64,000 nt of DNA from Halobium salinum (GTDB taxonomy: Archaea; Halobacteriota; Halobacteria; Halobacteriales; Haloferacaceae): the NCBI RefSeq assembly GCF_026586625.1, contig NZ_JAODIW010000006.1, forward strand, positions 1,339,061 to 1,403,060, written 5' to 3'. Made by a program: the position numbers and the translations under genes. The notes beneath the pieces were generated by a model, which was given only the letters and a program-made list of their open reading frames with translations, was not told the origin of the DNA and ran no database searches. Position 1 is the stretch's first letter; the number at the start of each line of letters is the position of its first letter. Shown here piece by piece: positions 16,601 to 24,807 of the stretch.

Positions 16601-17717
16601 CGTGCGCATCGACGAGGCGGTCGTGGACCCCTCGACGACGCTGCTGGCGTCGATGGTCCGGGGCGGCGGGACCGCCGTCCGCATCCGGCCGCCCGAGTCG
16701 GGCGAGGTCGACGACCTCCCCGAGTACGAGCGGCCGACACAGGAGTTCGACGTGGACATCGACGGCGAGGCGTTCGTCCAGGAGCCGTTCGTGACCGCGA
16801 CCGGGTCGAACGACAGCGACTTCGTCGGCGGCACCGACGTCGAAATCCTCGTCGACGGCGAAGTCGAGGCGGAGCAGAACGTCCGCCTGCCGCCGAACGC
16901 TGACGACGTGACCGTCGAGTTCGACTTCGCCATCGACTCGCCCGGCGAGTACCGGGTGGCCGTCCGACGCGCGAGCGGCGGGACGCTCGCCAGTCGAACG
17001 GTGACCATCACCCCGCCGGCGACCGTCGCCACCCTGTCCGACCCGGCGGGTGACGACTTCGGCCCCGGCGAGTACACGTACCCGACGGACGGGGCGTTCC
17101 GACCCGGCGCGTTCGACCTGCGGTCGACCGAGGTCAAGGAGACGGCGTCGCTGCTCCAGTTCACCCTCGAAGTGGACACCCTCTACAACACCTTCGGCGG
17201 TACCAACGGCTTCTCGCCGCACATGTTCGTCGTCTGGGTCCGCGACCCGACGAAGGCCGGCGGGTCGACCGAGAGCCTCGACGACCTCGGTGCGAACGTC
17301 ACCTTCGAGAAGCCGTGGCACTACCGTCTGCGCGTCGACGGCTTCAACGTCGACCTCGTGAACAGTGCCGGCGGCGCCGTGACCGACGACGAGGGGAACC
17401 GCGTGACGCCGCGGGTCGCCGCCGACACCGAGGCCGGAACCGTCACCCTCACCTTCGACCGGAGCGCCTTCGGCGACGTCGAGACGACCGCCCTCGAAGC
17501 GATTCCGATGGTCCAGTCCGAGGACTTCGGCGGCCTCCGCGCGGTCGACGTCGAGGCGTCCGGGTTCGTCTTCGGCGGTGCGAAGGCCGGTGCGGTGGGT
17601 AACGCCCCGCGAATCATGGACCTCGCCACGCCCGAGGACGTGAGCCAGTCGGCGGCGCTCGCCTACGACGCCGAGGCGCTCGCCTCGCTGCCGTTCGTCC
17701 CGCTCGACGGGAACTGA
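13650..17717 (+). CDS. Secreted GH97 family alpha-glucosidase with C-terminal binding domain
   Basis: A 1355-residue protein, about twice the length of typical GH97 enzymes. A Tat signal (QSRRGFLGGLSG, residues 11-22) ends near VSA-ED. The GH97 N-terminal beta-sandwich starts at TSPDGTVAVTV. The barrel contains VEGWNEGWD (about 413-421), HNET (E464), RHEAVKPTG (E542) and KAQEYD (E566). The E542-E566 spacing of 24 equals that of Glu508 and Glu532 in the inverting glucosidase SusB, so an inverting mechanism is inferred. A carbohydrate-binding-like beta domain follows (about 680-800). Residues about 880-960 are a Pro/Gly/Asn low-complexity linker. A C-terminal domain (from LSDPAGDDFGPGEYTYP) resembles those of glucodextranases and pullulanases. 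It should act outside the cell on alpha-glucans. It is monocistronic. Confidence 0.85.
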   Translation: MARNDEPFLKQSRRGFLGGLSGVLAAAAFSRDVSAEDASVVVNDEDAPTRTVTSPDGTVAVTVDVSDGRPSYDLTFDGRTLVRSSALGFDFRRQPAFGATAGSGTVAPVGVTGSESGVETERWTPVWDQYDRVSEDYSYLRLGLEETASPGRRGTLELRVFDDGLGFRFWFTEDFGASDDRFVVTSENTEFDFAGDYTSWWIENRFAQPDGEPGRFEAEYQETPLSEIPSGTEPQIPSGTPTKEGAHTPLTMRAAEDAYLSVHEADLVDYATLSLSPQSAGSTTFSATLAPLPDGTKVSARAPHVTPWRTIQLGRDPGDLVESSLLPLLNDDLDTSVLPTVGGEPSTDWAQPKKYLGIWWLMIAGSANWEYKTDAEVRAAGGNPAQYIHGAKTERMKRYMSFASQQNIDSVLVEGWNEGWDTYPGDGSGFDFSVDGSTPDFDVPAVTDYGQSLDTPVEMTIHNETAGNAVNYEEQILEDDIFEGYEENHIRSIKNGYVSNQGLNVRGDVAPDTNQHSQLAVNHHELVTKEATANRQLLERHEAVKPTGRRRQYPSLAAAEVVKAQEYDGFGALGSDVDFDHHVTLPFTRMLAGPMSYQPGIFDITFNDSTGGRIVTTRAKQLAMYPNYFAGIQMAADRLEAYISPEFEVGQCLQAQAGELDGFITADVWRNAFGAHYVPVDPNRVASGSSVSYTVRDVPAAGEYDLHLRYASAPEENSPRVVEAGGPEFTLRVNDETRTVAPEFTSYWDDWQVYTTSVTLDAGDNEVAIELDYDDEGEFTGDVGGLNVNTVAVTETGEPSPVPAAYEGYTPENENFDAEPEFAFISDVPAGGWDDTSVLSAAIGDYVVTARRKDDEWFVGAMTDEFGRALDVPLDFLAPDRGGDDRPGEGQGPPDSPGKRNGTPTGNGNGTPEGNRKPRGKSGANGDAGPPSDGGPPEHAGRPERAGPPEDAGPSDGRVPSGPKYVAEIYSDGLDGASERNLTDVRIDEAVVDPSTTLLASMVRGGGTAVRIRPPESGEVDDLPEYERPTQEFDVDIDGEAFVQEPFVTATGSNDSDFVGGTDVEILVDGEVEAEQNVRLPPNADDVTVEFDFAIDSPGEYRVAVRRASGGTLASRTVTITPPATVATLSDPAGDDFGPGEYTYPTDGAFRPGAFDLRSTEVKETASLLQFTLEVDTLYNTFGGTNGFSPHMFVVWVRDPTKAGGSTESLDDLGANVTFEKPWHYRLRVDGFNVDLVNSAGGAVTDDEGNRVTPRVAADTEAGTVTLTFDRSAFGDVETTALEAIPMVQSEDFGGLRAVDVEASGFVFGGAKAGAVGNAPRIMDLATPEDVSQSAALAYDAEALASLPFVPLDGN

Positions 17718-18000
17718 ACTGAGCGGGAGCAGGGCCGTCCGACCGTGTCCGGTCGAGTCGAAGGGCGGTCGTCGGGTTCCGGCGGTGCGGCCGCTCTATG
17801 GCTCTCGGCGACGTCGCCGGACACCCGACTCGAAACGGAAAGGAGCGACGCCGCCGTCAGTACCTCCCAGGTAGCAAACTGTGGCTCCAGTCCGACCGCG
17901 AGGAACTGCCCGAACAGCATCACCACGGCGACGCCGACGCCGAACGGGTTGACGACCTTCGTGACGGAGCGAAGCACTACGACCCCAATCAGCGGTCCGT
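17664..18000 (-). pseudogene. Possible small membrane protein or remnant
   Basis: On the minus strand, about nt 17840-17996 encode VLRSVTKVVNPFGVGVAVV, then MLFGQFLAVGLEPQFATWEV and LTAASLLSV, a convincing two-helix membrane pattern with GC-rich third positions. Beyond this the frame becomes Ser/Pro/Arg-rich and runs into antisense of the GH97 3' end, and there is no clear start (a GTG near 17986 is possible). The boundaries are approximate. It is either a small membrane protein with a poorly defined C-terminus or a degraded gene. The rest of the 17718-18220 gap shows nothing else. Confidence 0.3.
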
Positions 18001-18220
18001 CGCTCGACTCCCACTCCCCGCGGGAGGGGACAGTCGACGTGAGCCGGTAACCCGACCGAGTCGGAACACATGGACCTCGCGTCCGCATCGACCGCGAGCC
18101 GTCGCAGGCTCCGAGTCCGCCGGGGGTGTGGGTACCGGCTGAACCTACTGCTTCGACGGGACGGGACCGGCGACGACGCCGACACTCGGCCGATTCGTCC
18201 CCTCGGAGCCGTCGCCGTCG

Positions 18221-18595
18221 TCACAGTTCGGGTCTGGTTCGATGGTATCCGAGAACGGCACCACCGACCGCGGCGACGAGAACGCCGCCCCAGAGAGCCA
18301 GCGGCGCCAACTCGCCGCCCCCGAGAAGCGCCGCGCCGGCCAGATACAGCCCGTTCGTGGCCAGAGTCCCCCCCGAGACGGCCAGCAGTCCGCGGGCGGC
18401 CCGCTCGCTCGAAGGGGCGGCCGGCAGAAGCCGAATCGCGGGTACGACGCCGAGGAGCGACAGTCCCATCGCGAGCGCCAGGAACGGGTAGATGAGGTTC
18501 CCCCGGCCCCATATCGACGCACCGAGCGGTAGACCGGCGAGATACAGCCCACACCCGCCGAGGGCGGGCAGCGTGTCCGACGTGGGGCGTCTCAC
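18221..18595 (-). CDS. Four-helix membrane protein of unknown function
   Basis: A 124-residue protein starting at GTG 18595. Four hydrophobic stretches run at about residues 10-26, 35-53, 66-86 and 92-115, with the loop LLPAAPSSERAARG between the second and third, and the C-terminus GYHRTRPEL is polar. The first segment begins PALGGCGLYLAGLPLG. No known domain recognised. A longer start in the same frame (18712) would add Ser/Arg-rich sequence without hydrophobic character. It lies downstream of the helicase gene on the same strand. Confidence 0.6.
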   Translation of the reverse strand: MRRPTSDTLPALGGCGLYLAGLPLGASIWGRGNLIYPFLALAMGLSLLGVVPAIRLLPAAPSSERAARGLLAVSGGTLATNGLYLAGAALLGGGELAPLALWGGVLVAAVGGAVLGYHRTRPEL

Positions 18596-18708
18596 GACCC
18601 ACCGTATCCGGAGCGTCCCTTGAGTGTGCCGACTCGGGAGGTGCCGAGAGGCGGTCCTCGCCGATTCGACCGAGGGCGGCAGACTGCCGCCCGTCGAACC
18701 GAACCCGC

Positions 18709-21486
18709 TCACTCCGCGTTCGCGAACGCCCGGTCCTCACCCTCCTCGTCGTCGCCGATTTCCGCCACGACGCGGGCGTGGAACTCCTGCAGGGCCGCCG
18801 ACTCGTCCTCGGCGAGCACCACGTCGCTCGCCATCAGCGTGGCGAGGCCGAACGCTCGGGGGGAGGGCGAGTCGACCTCGCGGTGGACGACTTCGATTTC
18901 GCCGTCGCCGACGGCCTCGAGCACCTCGCGGATACCCGCGACGTTCAGTTTGTCCTCCAGAATCTCGCGGTAGGTCTCCTCCATCACGGCGAAGGAGTCG
19001 AGCCCCTCGGCGAAGGAGAGCAGCATCTCGCTGGACACCTGCTGTTCGGCGGCGGACTTCTCGTACCCCTTGTAGCGTTTGAGAATCATCAGCGACCGCG
19101 TCGCGTTGATGCGGAAGTAGCGTTTGAGGAGGTCGGTGCCGCCGAGGGCGGAGCGGAGGTCCGCGCTCACCTGTTCGGGGTCGAGGCTCCGGAGGACGCC
19201 CGCCACGTCGACTTTCCTGTTGAGCGGCATCGACACCGAGAACCCGTTGTCGGCGACGGCGACCTGGACGTTCGTGTTCGCCTGTCGGGCGCAGTGGTAC
19301 GCGACGAGTCGGGAGAGGCCGTCGTTGAACCGCCGGCCGTAGTTCGAGTGGACGTAGAAGTGCCGGCGGTACTCCTCGCGGTTCAACTCCTCCTCGACGG
19401 CGAGTCGCCCGTCGGTGGAGACCGAATCGAGACCCGTGTAGCGGACCTGTTCGTCGAAGGTCCGGGAGACGGCGCGGACGGAGTTCTCGTCGAGCGGGAA
19501 CCCGCGGAGCCAGTCGCGGACTGCCGGTTGGCCGCCCGATTCGAGGCGGTCGAGGAGGTCACCCTGGAACGCGAGTATCTCGCGGCCGAGGTCGTACGAG
19601 AGCGGGAGGCGCTCGGAGAACCACGAGGGGACCGTCGGGCGCGACGCGGTGCGGTCGACGTACACCTTCGACCCCCTCCGGTACCGGAACTCGAAGTTGT
19701 CTCCCCCGAGGACGAACACGTCGCCCTTTTCGAGCGTGTCGAGGTAGTTCTCGTCTAAGTTACCGACCCAGGACTTCTCCCCCCGGATGTAGACGTCGCA
19801 GGTGAACGAGTCCGGGATGGTGCCGATGTTCGTCATGTAGATGACGCGGGCCATCCGGCCGCGCTTGCCGACGAGGGGTTCCCCGACCGGGAACTCCTCG
19901 TAGTGGAACTCACCGTCAGGGGGGTCGTTGGTGTCGCGCCATATCTTCGCGTAGACGTTCTTCTCCTCCAACCCCTCGTAGTCGGCGGTGAGGTACGAGA
20001 AGAGGCGCTCGAAGTCGGTGTCGTCGAAGTTCCGGTAGGGGTACGCCCGAGAGAGGATGTCTCTGACTTCGGACTCGGGTCGAATCGCGTTGATGGCCAT
20101 CCCGTACACCTGCTGGGCGGCCACGTCGTAGGCGTTCTCGGGGACGAACACGCGGTCGACGAACCCTTCGGTGGCCTTCTTGAGCATCACCGCGCACTCG
20201 ACGAGTTCGTCGCGGTCGAGCGCCACCACGCGGCCCTCGACGGTCTGGCCGAGCTGGTGGCCCGCGCGGCCGACGCGCTGGAGGAGGGAGGCGACGGACT
20301 TCGGGGAGCCGACCTGCACGACGAGGTCGATGTGGGGCATGTCGATGCCGAGTTCGAGCGAGGTGGAGGTCGTGACCACGTCGAGGTCGCCCGCCTTGAG
20401 TTGGCTCTCGACCTCCTGTCTGCGCTCCTTCGACAGGGAGCCGTGGTGACAGCCCGAGTTCGACTCGTCGTAGACGTCCGGATGATTCTCCCGGAGGTTG
20501 TGCAGGACGCGCTCGGCGCCCGAGCGAGTGTTGGTGAACACGAGCGTGTTCGTGTGATTCTGAATCTGTTCGTGGAGGCCGTCGTAGAACTCCTCCTGCA
20601 CCTCCCCTCTCGGGGTACCGATGAGGTCGTCCGTCGGGCACTCGAGGCGCACGTCGAGGTCCCGGACGAACCGCGTGTCGACGATGTCGTACTCTCGCGG
20701 GTCGCCGCGCTCGTCGCGGCCGACGAGGTACTCCGCCACGGTCGTGAGGGGTTCGACCGTCGCCGAGCAGCCGATGCGGGTCGGGGAGCCGTCGGCCATC
20801 GCTTCGAGGCGTTCGAGCGACACCGAGAGGTGCGTGCCGCGCTTGTTCTCGGCGAGGCTGTGTATCTCGTCGACGACGACGTACTCCACCGAGCGCAGTT
20901 TCTCCTTGAACTTCGGGGAGTTGAGCAGGATGGCGAGCGTCTCCGGCGTCGTGTTGAGGATGTGTGGCGTCGTCGAAAGCATCTTCTGGCGCTCGCTGGA
21001 GGCGGTGTCGCCGTGGCGGATGGCGTGGCGAATCTCGGTGTCGACGCCGCGCTCGGCCATGCGCTCGGAGATGCCTTCGAGGGGCACCGTCAGGTTCCGG
21101 TGGATGTCGTTGGCGAGGGACTTCAGCGGGGAGACGTAGAGGCAGTAGACGGCGTTGTCGAGGCCCTCCTCCTGTTCCCTGTCCCGGCGGAACAGTTCGT
21201 TGATGATGGCGGTGAAGGAGGCCAGCGTCTTGCCGGAGCCGGTGGGCGCACAGACGAGCGCGTTCTGCCCCTCGTGGATGAGGGGAATGGCCTCGCGCTG
21301 CGGGGGGGTAAAGAAGCCGTCGTTGCCGCCGACGTACTCGCCGAACTCGTCGACCCACCACTCCCGCGTGGCGGGTTCGAGCAGGTCGAGGACGGGTTCG
21401 TCGTCGATGGCGACCGTCTCGGGGTCGAAGTCGAAGTCGGTGTCGGGGTCCGAGGCGGCGTCGACCAACAGCTCCCGTCCGTTCAT
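18709..21486 (-). CDS. lhr: Large SF2 helicase, Lhr family
   Basis: A 925-residue ATP-dependent helicase. The N-terminal Q-like region precedes Walker A APTGSGKT (about residue 80). Motif Ib is SPLKSLANDIHRN, motif II is DEIH in VVVDEIHSLAENKRG, motif III is SATV, and motif VI is QRVGRAGHQ. Between them sit TTPHILNTTPETLAILL and TSTSLELGIDMPHIDLV, typical of Lhr. The remaining 450 residues form the Lhr winged-helix/beta-sheet DNA-binding region. Lhr proteins translocate 3'-5' on single-stranded DNA and act in repair. The ATG at 21486 is preferred over a GTG immediately upstream. It may be co-transcribed with the downstream membrane protein (113 bp gap). Confidence 0.93.
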   Translation of the reverse strand: MNGRELLVDAASDPDTDFDFDPETVAIDDEPVLDLLEPATREWWVDEFGEYVGGNDGFFTPPQREAIPLIHEGQNALVCAPTGSGKTLASFTAIINELFRRDREQEEGLDNAVYCLYVSPLKSLANDIHRNLTVPLEGISERMAERGVDTEIRHAIRHGDTASSERQKMLSTTPHILNTTPETLAILLNSPKFKEKLRSVEYVVVDEIHSLAENKRGTHLSVSLERLEAMADGSPTRIGCSATVEPLTTVAEYLVGRDERGDPREYDIVDTRFVRDLDVRLECPTDDLIGTPRGEVQEEFYDGLHEQIQNHTNTLVFTNTRSGAERVLHNLRENHPDVYDESNSGCHHGSLSKERRQEVESQLKAGDLDVVTTSTSLELGIDMPHIDLVVQVGSPKSVASLLQRVGRAGHQLGQTVEGRVVALDRDELVECAVMLKKATEGFVDRVFVPENAYDVAAQQVYGMAINAIRPESEVRDILSRAYPYRNFDDTDFERLFSYLTADYEGLEEKNVYAKIWRDTNDPPDGEFHYEEFPVGEPLVGKRGRMARVIYMTNIGTIPDSFTCDVYIRGEKSWVGNLDENYLDTLEKGDVFVLGGDNFEFRYRRGSKVYVDRTASRPTVPSWFSERLPLSYDLGREILAFQGDLLDRLESGGQPAVRDWLRGFPLDENSVRAVSRTFDEQVRYTGLDSVSTDGRLAVEEELNREEYRRHFYVHSNYGRRFNDGLSRLVAYHCARQANTNVQVAVADNGFSVSMPLNRKVDVAGVLRSLDPEQVSADLRSALGGTDLLKRYFRINATRSLMILKRYKGYEKSAAEQQVSSEMLLSFAEGLDSFAVMEETYREILEDKLNVAGIREVLEAVGDGEIEVVHREVDSPSPRAFGLATLMASDVVLAEDESAALQEFHARVVAEIGDDEEGEDRAFANAE

Positions 21487-21612
21487 CACGTATCTGTTGG
21501 TGTCGTAGGATTCCGTGCGTAAGTCGGTTGTGTCCGTGTATTCAGGGTGATGTGGGTTCGGCGTGACTGAAGCTAGCTCGGGGGCAGTTGAGACGGAGTC
21601 GGAGACGACCCT

Positions 21613-22124
21613 CGAAAGCCCCCGGCCGCTGGCCTCGCGCGGCTCGTTGCGCGCCTCGGTCGCTCACTTCGTTCACTCCCTGCGGTGCTTACGTCGCCGT
21701 GCTTCGACCAGCGACCGGCCCCTTTCGGAGCCCCGCCCACCACACCGCACAGCCTCACGCCTCCCCAACCTCCGAGCGGCCGCGACGGAGCGCGGCCGTG
21801 GTCCCTCACGCGAATCCGACGCGACACGGGGGTCGCGTCGGCGCGCGCCGGCAGCCCCTCCGTGGTTCCCGTGAGCCGAAGGCGAAACGGGAGCCAGCGA
21901 GGCGAGCAAAGCGAGTCTCGCGTTGGCTGCCGCACCCGTGCGAGGGCTGACTGAGCGAACGAAGTGAGCGAAGGAAGCGGTTGGGGAGGACGAGGGGGGT
22001 TGCTGTCGGGTGGGGCTCCGAAAGGGGCCGTGCGGTCGGCGGTTCTGCCGAAGTAAGCACCGCAGGGAGCGAAGCGACCGAGGCGCGCAGCGAGACAGAA
22101 CCGCCGAGCGTGCGGGGGCTTTCG
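21613..22124. repeat. Long imperfect inverted repeat
   Basis: The arms are 21613-21769 and 21980-22124. The left arm begins CGAAAGCCCCCGG and the right arm ends CGGGGGCTTTCG. Internal matches include GCGCGCCTCGGTCGCT/AGCGACCGAGGCGCGC, CTCCCTGCGGTGCTTAC/GTAAGCACCGCAGGGAG, GGCCCCTTTCGGAGCCCC/GGGGCTCCGAAAGGGGCC and CCTCCCCAAC/GTTGGGGAGG. The roughly 210-bp centre holds further GAGCGAACGAAGTGAGCG-type palindromes. Open frames on both strands here are by-products of the palindrome. No gene is supported in 21487-22250 apart from this element and the promoter region of the mevalonate kinase gene. Confidence 0.85.
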
Positions 22125-22250
22125 TGGGTCTTCTTCGGTACAGCGATTCCGGCGACGTGGAAGCCATCAACTCCGTCGTGAACGCCGAAGAATCAGAACA
22201 CCCAGTACAGTACCCTTAAGCGCCCGCCGTCTCCTCGATAGGATAGAACA

Positions 22251-23267
22251 ATGACCGTCTGCAGCGCCCCGGGCAAGGTCTACCTCTTCGGGGAGCACGC
22301 CGTCGTCTACGGGGAGCCCGCCGTCCCCTGTGCCATCGAGCGCCGGGCGACCGTCGCCGTCGAACCGCGCGACGACGACCGCATCCGCGTCGAGGCCCGC
22401 GACCTCTCGCTCAACGGGTTCACCGTCGAGTACGCCGGCTCGACCGGCGAGCGTCCCGACGTCGACGTCCCGACCCCCCTCGTCGAGGCCGCGGTGGGGT
22501 ACGTCGACGAAGCAGTCGCACAGGCCCGCGACGCGCTCGACGCCCCCGAGAAGGGGTTCGACATCACCGTCGAGAGCGACATCCCCCTCGGCGCCGGGTT
22601 GGGCTCCTCCGCCGCCGTCGTCGTCGCCGGCATCGACGCCGCGACCCGCGCCTGCGGCGAACCCTTGGACGACCGCGAACTCGCCGACCGGGCCTACCGC
22701 GCCGAACACGAGGTGCAGGAAGGACAGGCTTCCCGCGCCGACACCTTCTGCTCGGCGATGGGCGGCGCAGTGCGAGTCGAAGGCGACGACTGCGACCCCA
22801 TCGACACTCCCTCGCTCCCGCTCGTCGTCGGCTTCGACGGCGGCGCGGGCGACACCGGCGAACTGGTGGCTGGCGTGCGCGAACTCCGCGAGGAGTACGG
22901 ATTCGCCGCCGACACCGTGAGAACCATCGGCGACCTCGTCCGCGAAGGGGAGGCTCTCCTCGCCGACGCCGACCCGGACGAGCCGGCGAGCGCCGACCTG
23001 CTCGCCGAACTCGGCGGGCTGATGGACTTCAACCACGGCCTGCTCGAAGCCCTGGGCGTCTCCTCGCGCTCGCTGGACGCGATGGTGTGGGCCGCGCGGA
23101 CGGCGGAGGCCCACGGCGCGAAGCTCACCGGCGCCGGCGGCGGGGGCTGTATCGTCGCGCTCGACCCGACCGAGGAGACCGAGACGGCGCTGAAGTTCAC
23201 TCCCGGCTGTGAAGACGCCTTCCGGGCCGAACTCGCCGAGGAGGGCGTCCGGGTGGAGGCACCGTAG
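22251..23267 (+). CDS. mvk: Mevalonate kinase
   Basis: A 338-residue GHMP kinase that phosphorylates mevalonate for isoprenoid lipid synthesis. The N-terminus SAPGKVYLFGEHAVVYGEPA is the family signature. The ATP loop is PLGAGLGSSAAVVVAG (about residues 112-127). Motif 3 is KLTGAGGGGCIVAL near the C-terminus. It overlaps nothing upstream; the isopentenyl phosphate kinase gene begins 1 bp after its stop, so the two are an operon. Both enzymes belong to the archaeal alternative mevalonate route. Confidence 0.96.
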   Translation: MTVCSAPGKVYLFGEHAVVYGEPAVPCAIERRATVAVEPRDDDRIRVEARDLSLNGFTVEYAGSTGERPDVDVPTPLVEAAVGYVDEAVAQARDALDAPEKGFDITVESDIPLGAGLGSSAAVVVAGIDAATRACGEPLDDRELADRAYRAEHEVQEGQASRADTFCSAMGGAVRVEGDDCDPIDTPSLPLVVGFDGGAGDTGELVAGVRELREEYGFAADTVRTIGDLVREGEALLADADPDEPASADLLAELGGLMDFNHGLLEALGVSSRSLDAMVWAARTAEAHGAKLTGAGGGGCIVALDPTEETETALKFTPGCEDAFRAELAEEGVRVEAP

Positions 23268-23268
23268 G

Positions 23269-24027
23269 ATGGTCACCGTCCTCAAACTCGGCGGGAGCGT
23301 CATCACGCGAAAGGAGCGCCCGGAGACGGTCGACGAGCGGACGCTGACCGAGGCGGCGGACGCCGTCGCCGCGGCGGTCGTCGGCCCCGACCCGGCGACT
23401 TCGGACCTCGTGCTCGTCCACGGCGGCGGGAGCTTCGGTCACCCACACGCCAAGGAACACGGCGTGACGACCGCGGAGGGGACGAGCGACTTCCGCGCCG
23501 CCATGGACATCCACGGCGCGATGCTGACGCTCAACGAGGCCGTGCTCTCCCGACTCCACGACCGGAACGTCCCCGCGCTCCCCGTCCACCCGCTCTCGGC
23601 GGCGGCCCGCGACGAGGACGGAACCCTCTCGTACGCCGTCGACACCGTCGAGACGATGCTCGGCGAGGGGTTCGTCCCCGTCCTCCACGGCGACGGCGTC
23701 GTCCACGCGGGCGAGGGCGTGTCGGTGCTCTCCGGCGACGAACTGGTCGTCCGACTCGCGGCCGACCTCGACGCCGACCGGGTCGGCCTCTGTTCGACCG
23801 TCCCGGGCGTTCTCGACCTCGACGGCGCCGTCGTCCCCGAAATCGGCGCCTTCGAGGACGTCCACGACTACCTCGGCGGGAGCGACGCCACCGACGTGAC
23901 CGGCGGGATGGCCGGCAAGGTCCGCACCCTCCTCGAGACCGGCGTCCCGGCCCACGTGTTCGGCCCCGACGCCATCGACGAGTTCCTCGACGGCGGCTCG
24001 CCGGGGACGCGAATCGACTCGCGGTAG
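23269..24027 (+). CDS. ipk: Isopentenyl phosphate kinase
   Basis: A 252-residue amino-acid-kinase-fold enzyme that phosphorylates isopentenyl phosphate to IPP, the last step before prenyl chain building in archaea. It has the N-terminal LKLGGSVIT, then VHGGGSFGHPHAKEHG with the His of the SFGH motif that IPKs use to bind the phosphate. VLHGDGVV and DVTGGMAGKV complete the family pattern. The ATG lies 1 bp after the mevalonate kinase stop, fixing the start. Confidence 0.95.
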   Translation: MVTVLKLGGSVITRKERPETVDERTLTEAADAVAAAVVGPDPATSDLVLVHGGGSFGHPHAKEHGVTTAEGTSDFRAAMDIHGAMLTLNEAVLSRLHDRNVPALPVHPLSAAARDEDGTLSYAVDTVETMLGEGFVPVLHGDGVVHAGEGVSVLSGDELVVRLAADLDADRVGLCSTVPGVLDLDGAVVPEIGAFEDVHDYLGGSDATDVTGGMAGKVRTLLETGVPAHVFGPDAIDEFLDGGSPGTRIDSR

Positions 24028-24060
24028 CGTCGGTCCCGCCGGTGCGAAGCGAACGGCGCC

Positions 24061-24735
24061 TCACGCCGGCGGCAGCGTCGAGAGTCCCGGGTCGAGTCTG
24101 AGGTCGTCGGGCACCGAGTCGACCGCGCGCGTCTCCTGTGTGAAGCTTCCCCGGTAACTGAGGATATGACCGGCCAGCGGGTTCTCGACGGTCGCGAGCA
24201 CGTGGAAACGCTCGTCGGCCTCGTCGTAGCGGTCGCGCACCTCGACCGAGGCGGCTAGGGCCTCCGGGAGCGGGACGTACCGGTCGCCGACGTGGAGCCA
24301 CTGTCGCCCCGCCTCGACGACGAGCGCGCCGGCCTCCACGCGGGGGTGGAGTTCGGTGGCGATGCGCCCCATCCGGCCGAGGAAGTCGAGCAGGCGGTCG
24401 TTCCCGGCGTCCCACACCGTCGAGGAGTCGAAGCGCCGGCGCCGCCCGGGGAAGACGAACTCCCGGCGCGTCGTGAGTACCTCGTGGCCCGCCTCGCTCC
24501 GATAGCCTGCCGTCGTCACCGCGAACGGCACGTCGTGGCCGGCCTCGGGAAAGAGCAGGTCCTCCGCGGTCATGGCGTACAGCGCGGGGAGGACGTGCGT
24601 GCCGCGACTGATGTCCATCTCCCCGCGGCCGACGCAGACGGCGGGGTCGTCGGAGTCGAGGGCGTAGCGGTCGCGGACCATGGGGTGGAGGGCTTCGGCC
24701 TCGCCGCCGAGAGCACGTTCGTAGACGCCGGTCAT
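24061..24735 (-). CDS. DUF4166-like protein
   Basis: A 224-residue soluble protein resembling DUF4166 proteins. The N-terminal ERALGGEAEALHPMVRDRYA reads as the family's opening helix. The middle has PFAVTTAGYR and the arginine run FPGRRRRFDSS, with VENPLAGHILSYRGSF near the C-terminus. In other organisms this domain occurs alone or fused to NAD-dependent oxidoreductases. The ATG at 24735 is chosen because upstream residues are Pro-rich and look non-coding. It is convergent with ipk. Function unknown. Confidence 0.65.
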   Translation of the reverse strand: MTGVYERALGGEAEALHPMVRDRYALDSDDPAVCVGRGEMDISRGTHVLPALYAMTAEDLLFPEAGHDVPFAVTTAGYRSEAGHEVLTTRREFVFPGRRRRFDSSTVWDAGNDRLLDFLGRMGRIATELHPRVEAGALVVEAGRQWLHVGDRYVPLPEALAASVEVRDRYDEADERFHVLATVENPLAGHILSYRGSFTQETRAVDSVPDDLRLDPGLSTLPPA

Positions 24736-24807
24736 GGTCGGGACTCGGGGCGGCGGGGGTATAGCAGTTGGTGCGCTGACCATGGGGCCTCGTCGGCGAC
24801 GACGCGC

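Noticed and set aside
13635-17321. A 1228-codon open frame antisense to the GH97 gene
   Set aside because: High GC and strong third-position bias open long antisense frames in haloarchaea. The product is Val/Arg/Gly-rich with no recognisable domain, whereas the plus strand encodes a clear GH97 protein.
17745-18050. A 101-codon plus-strand frame
   Set aside because: Ser/Thr/Pro-rich with no hydrophobic or conserved segment; the minus strand at the same place has the more protein-like sequence.
21563-22219. Several overlapping short frames on both strands
   Set aside because: They come from the long inverted repeat; products are Arg/Ser/Pro-rich and mirror each other.
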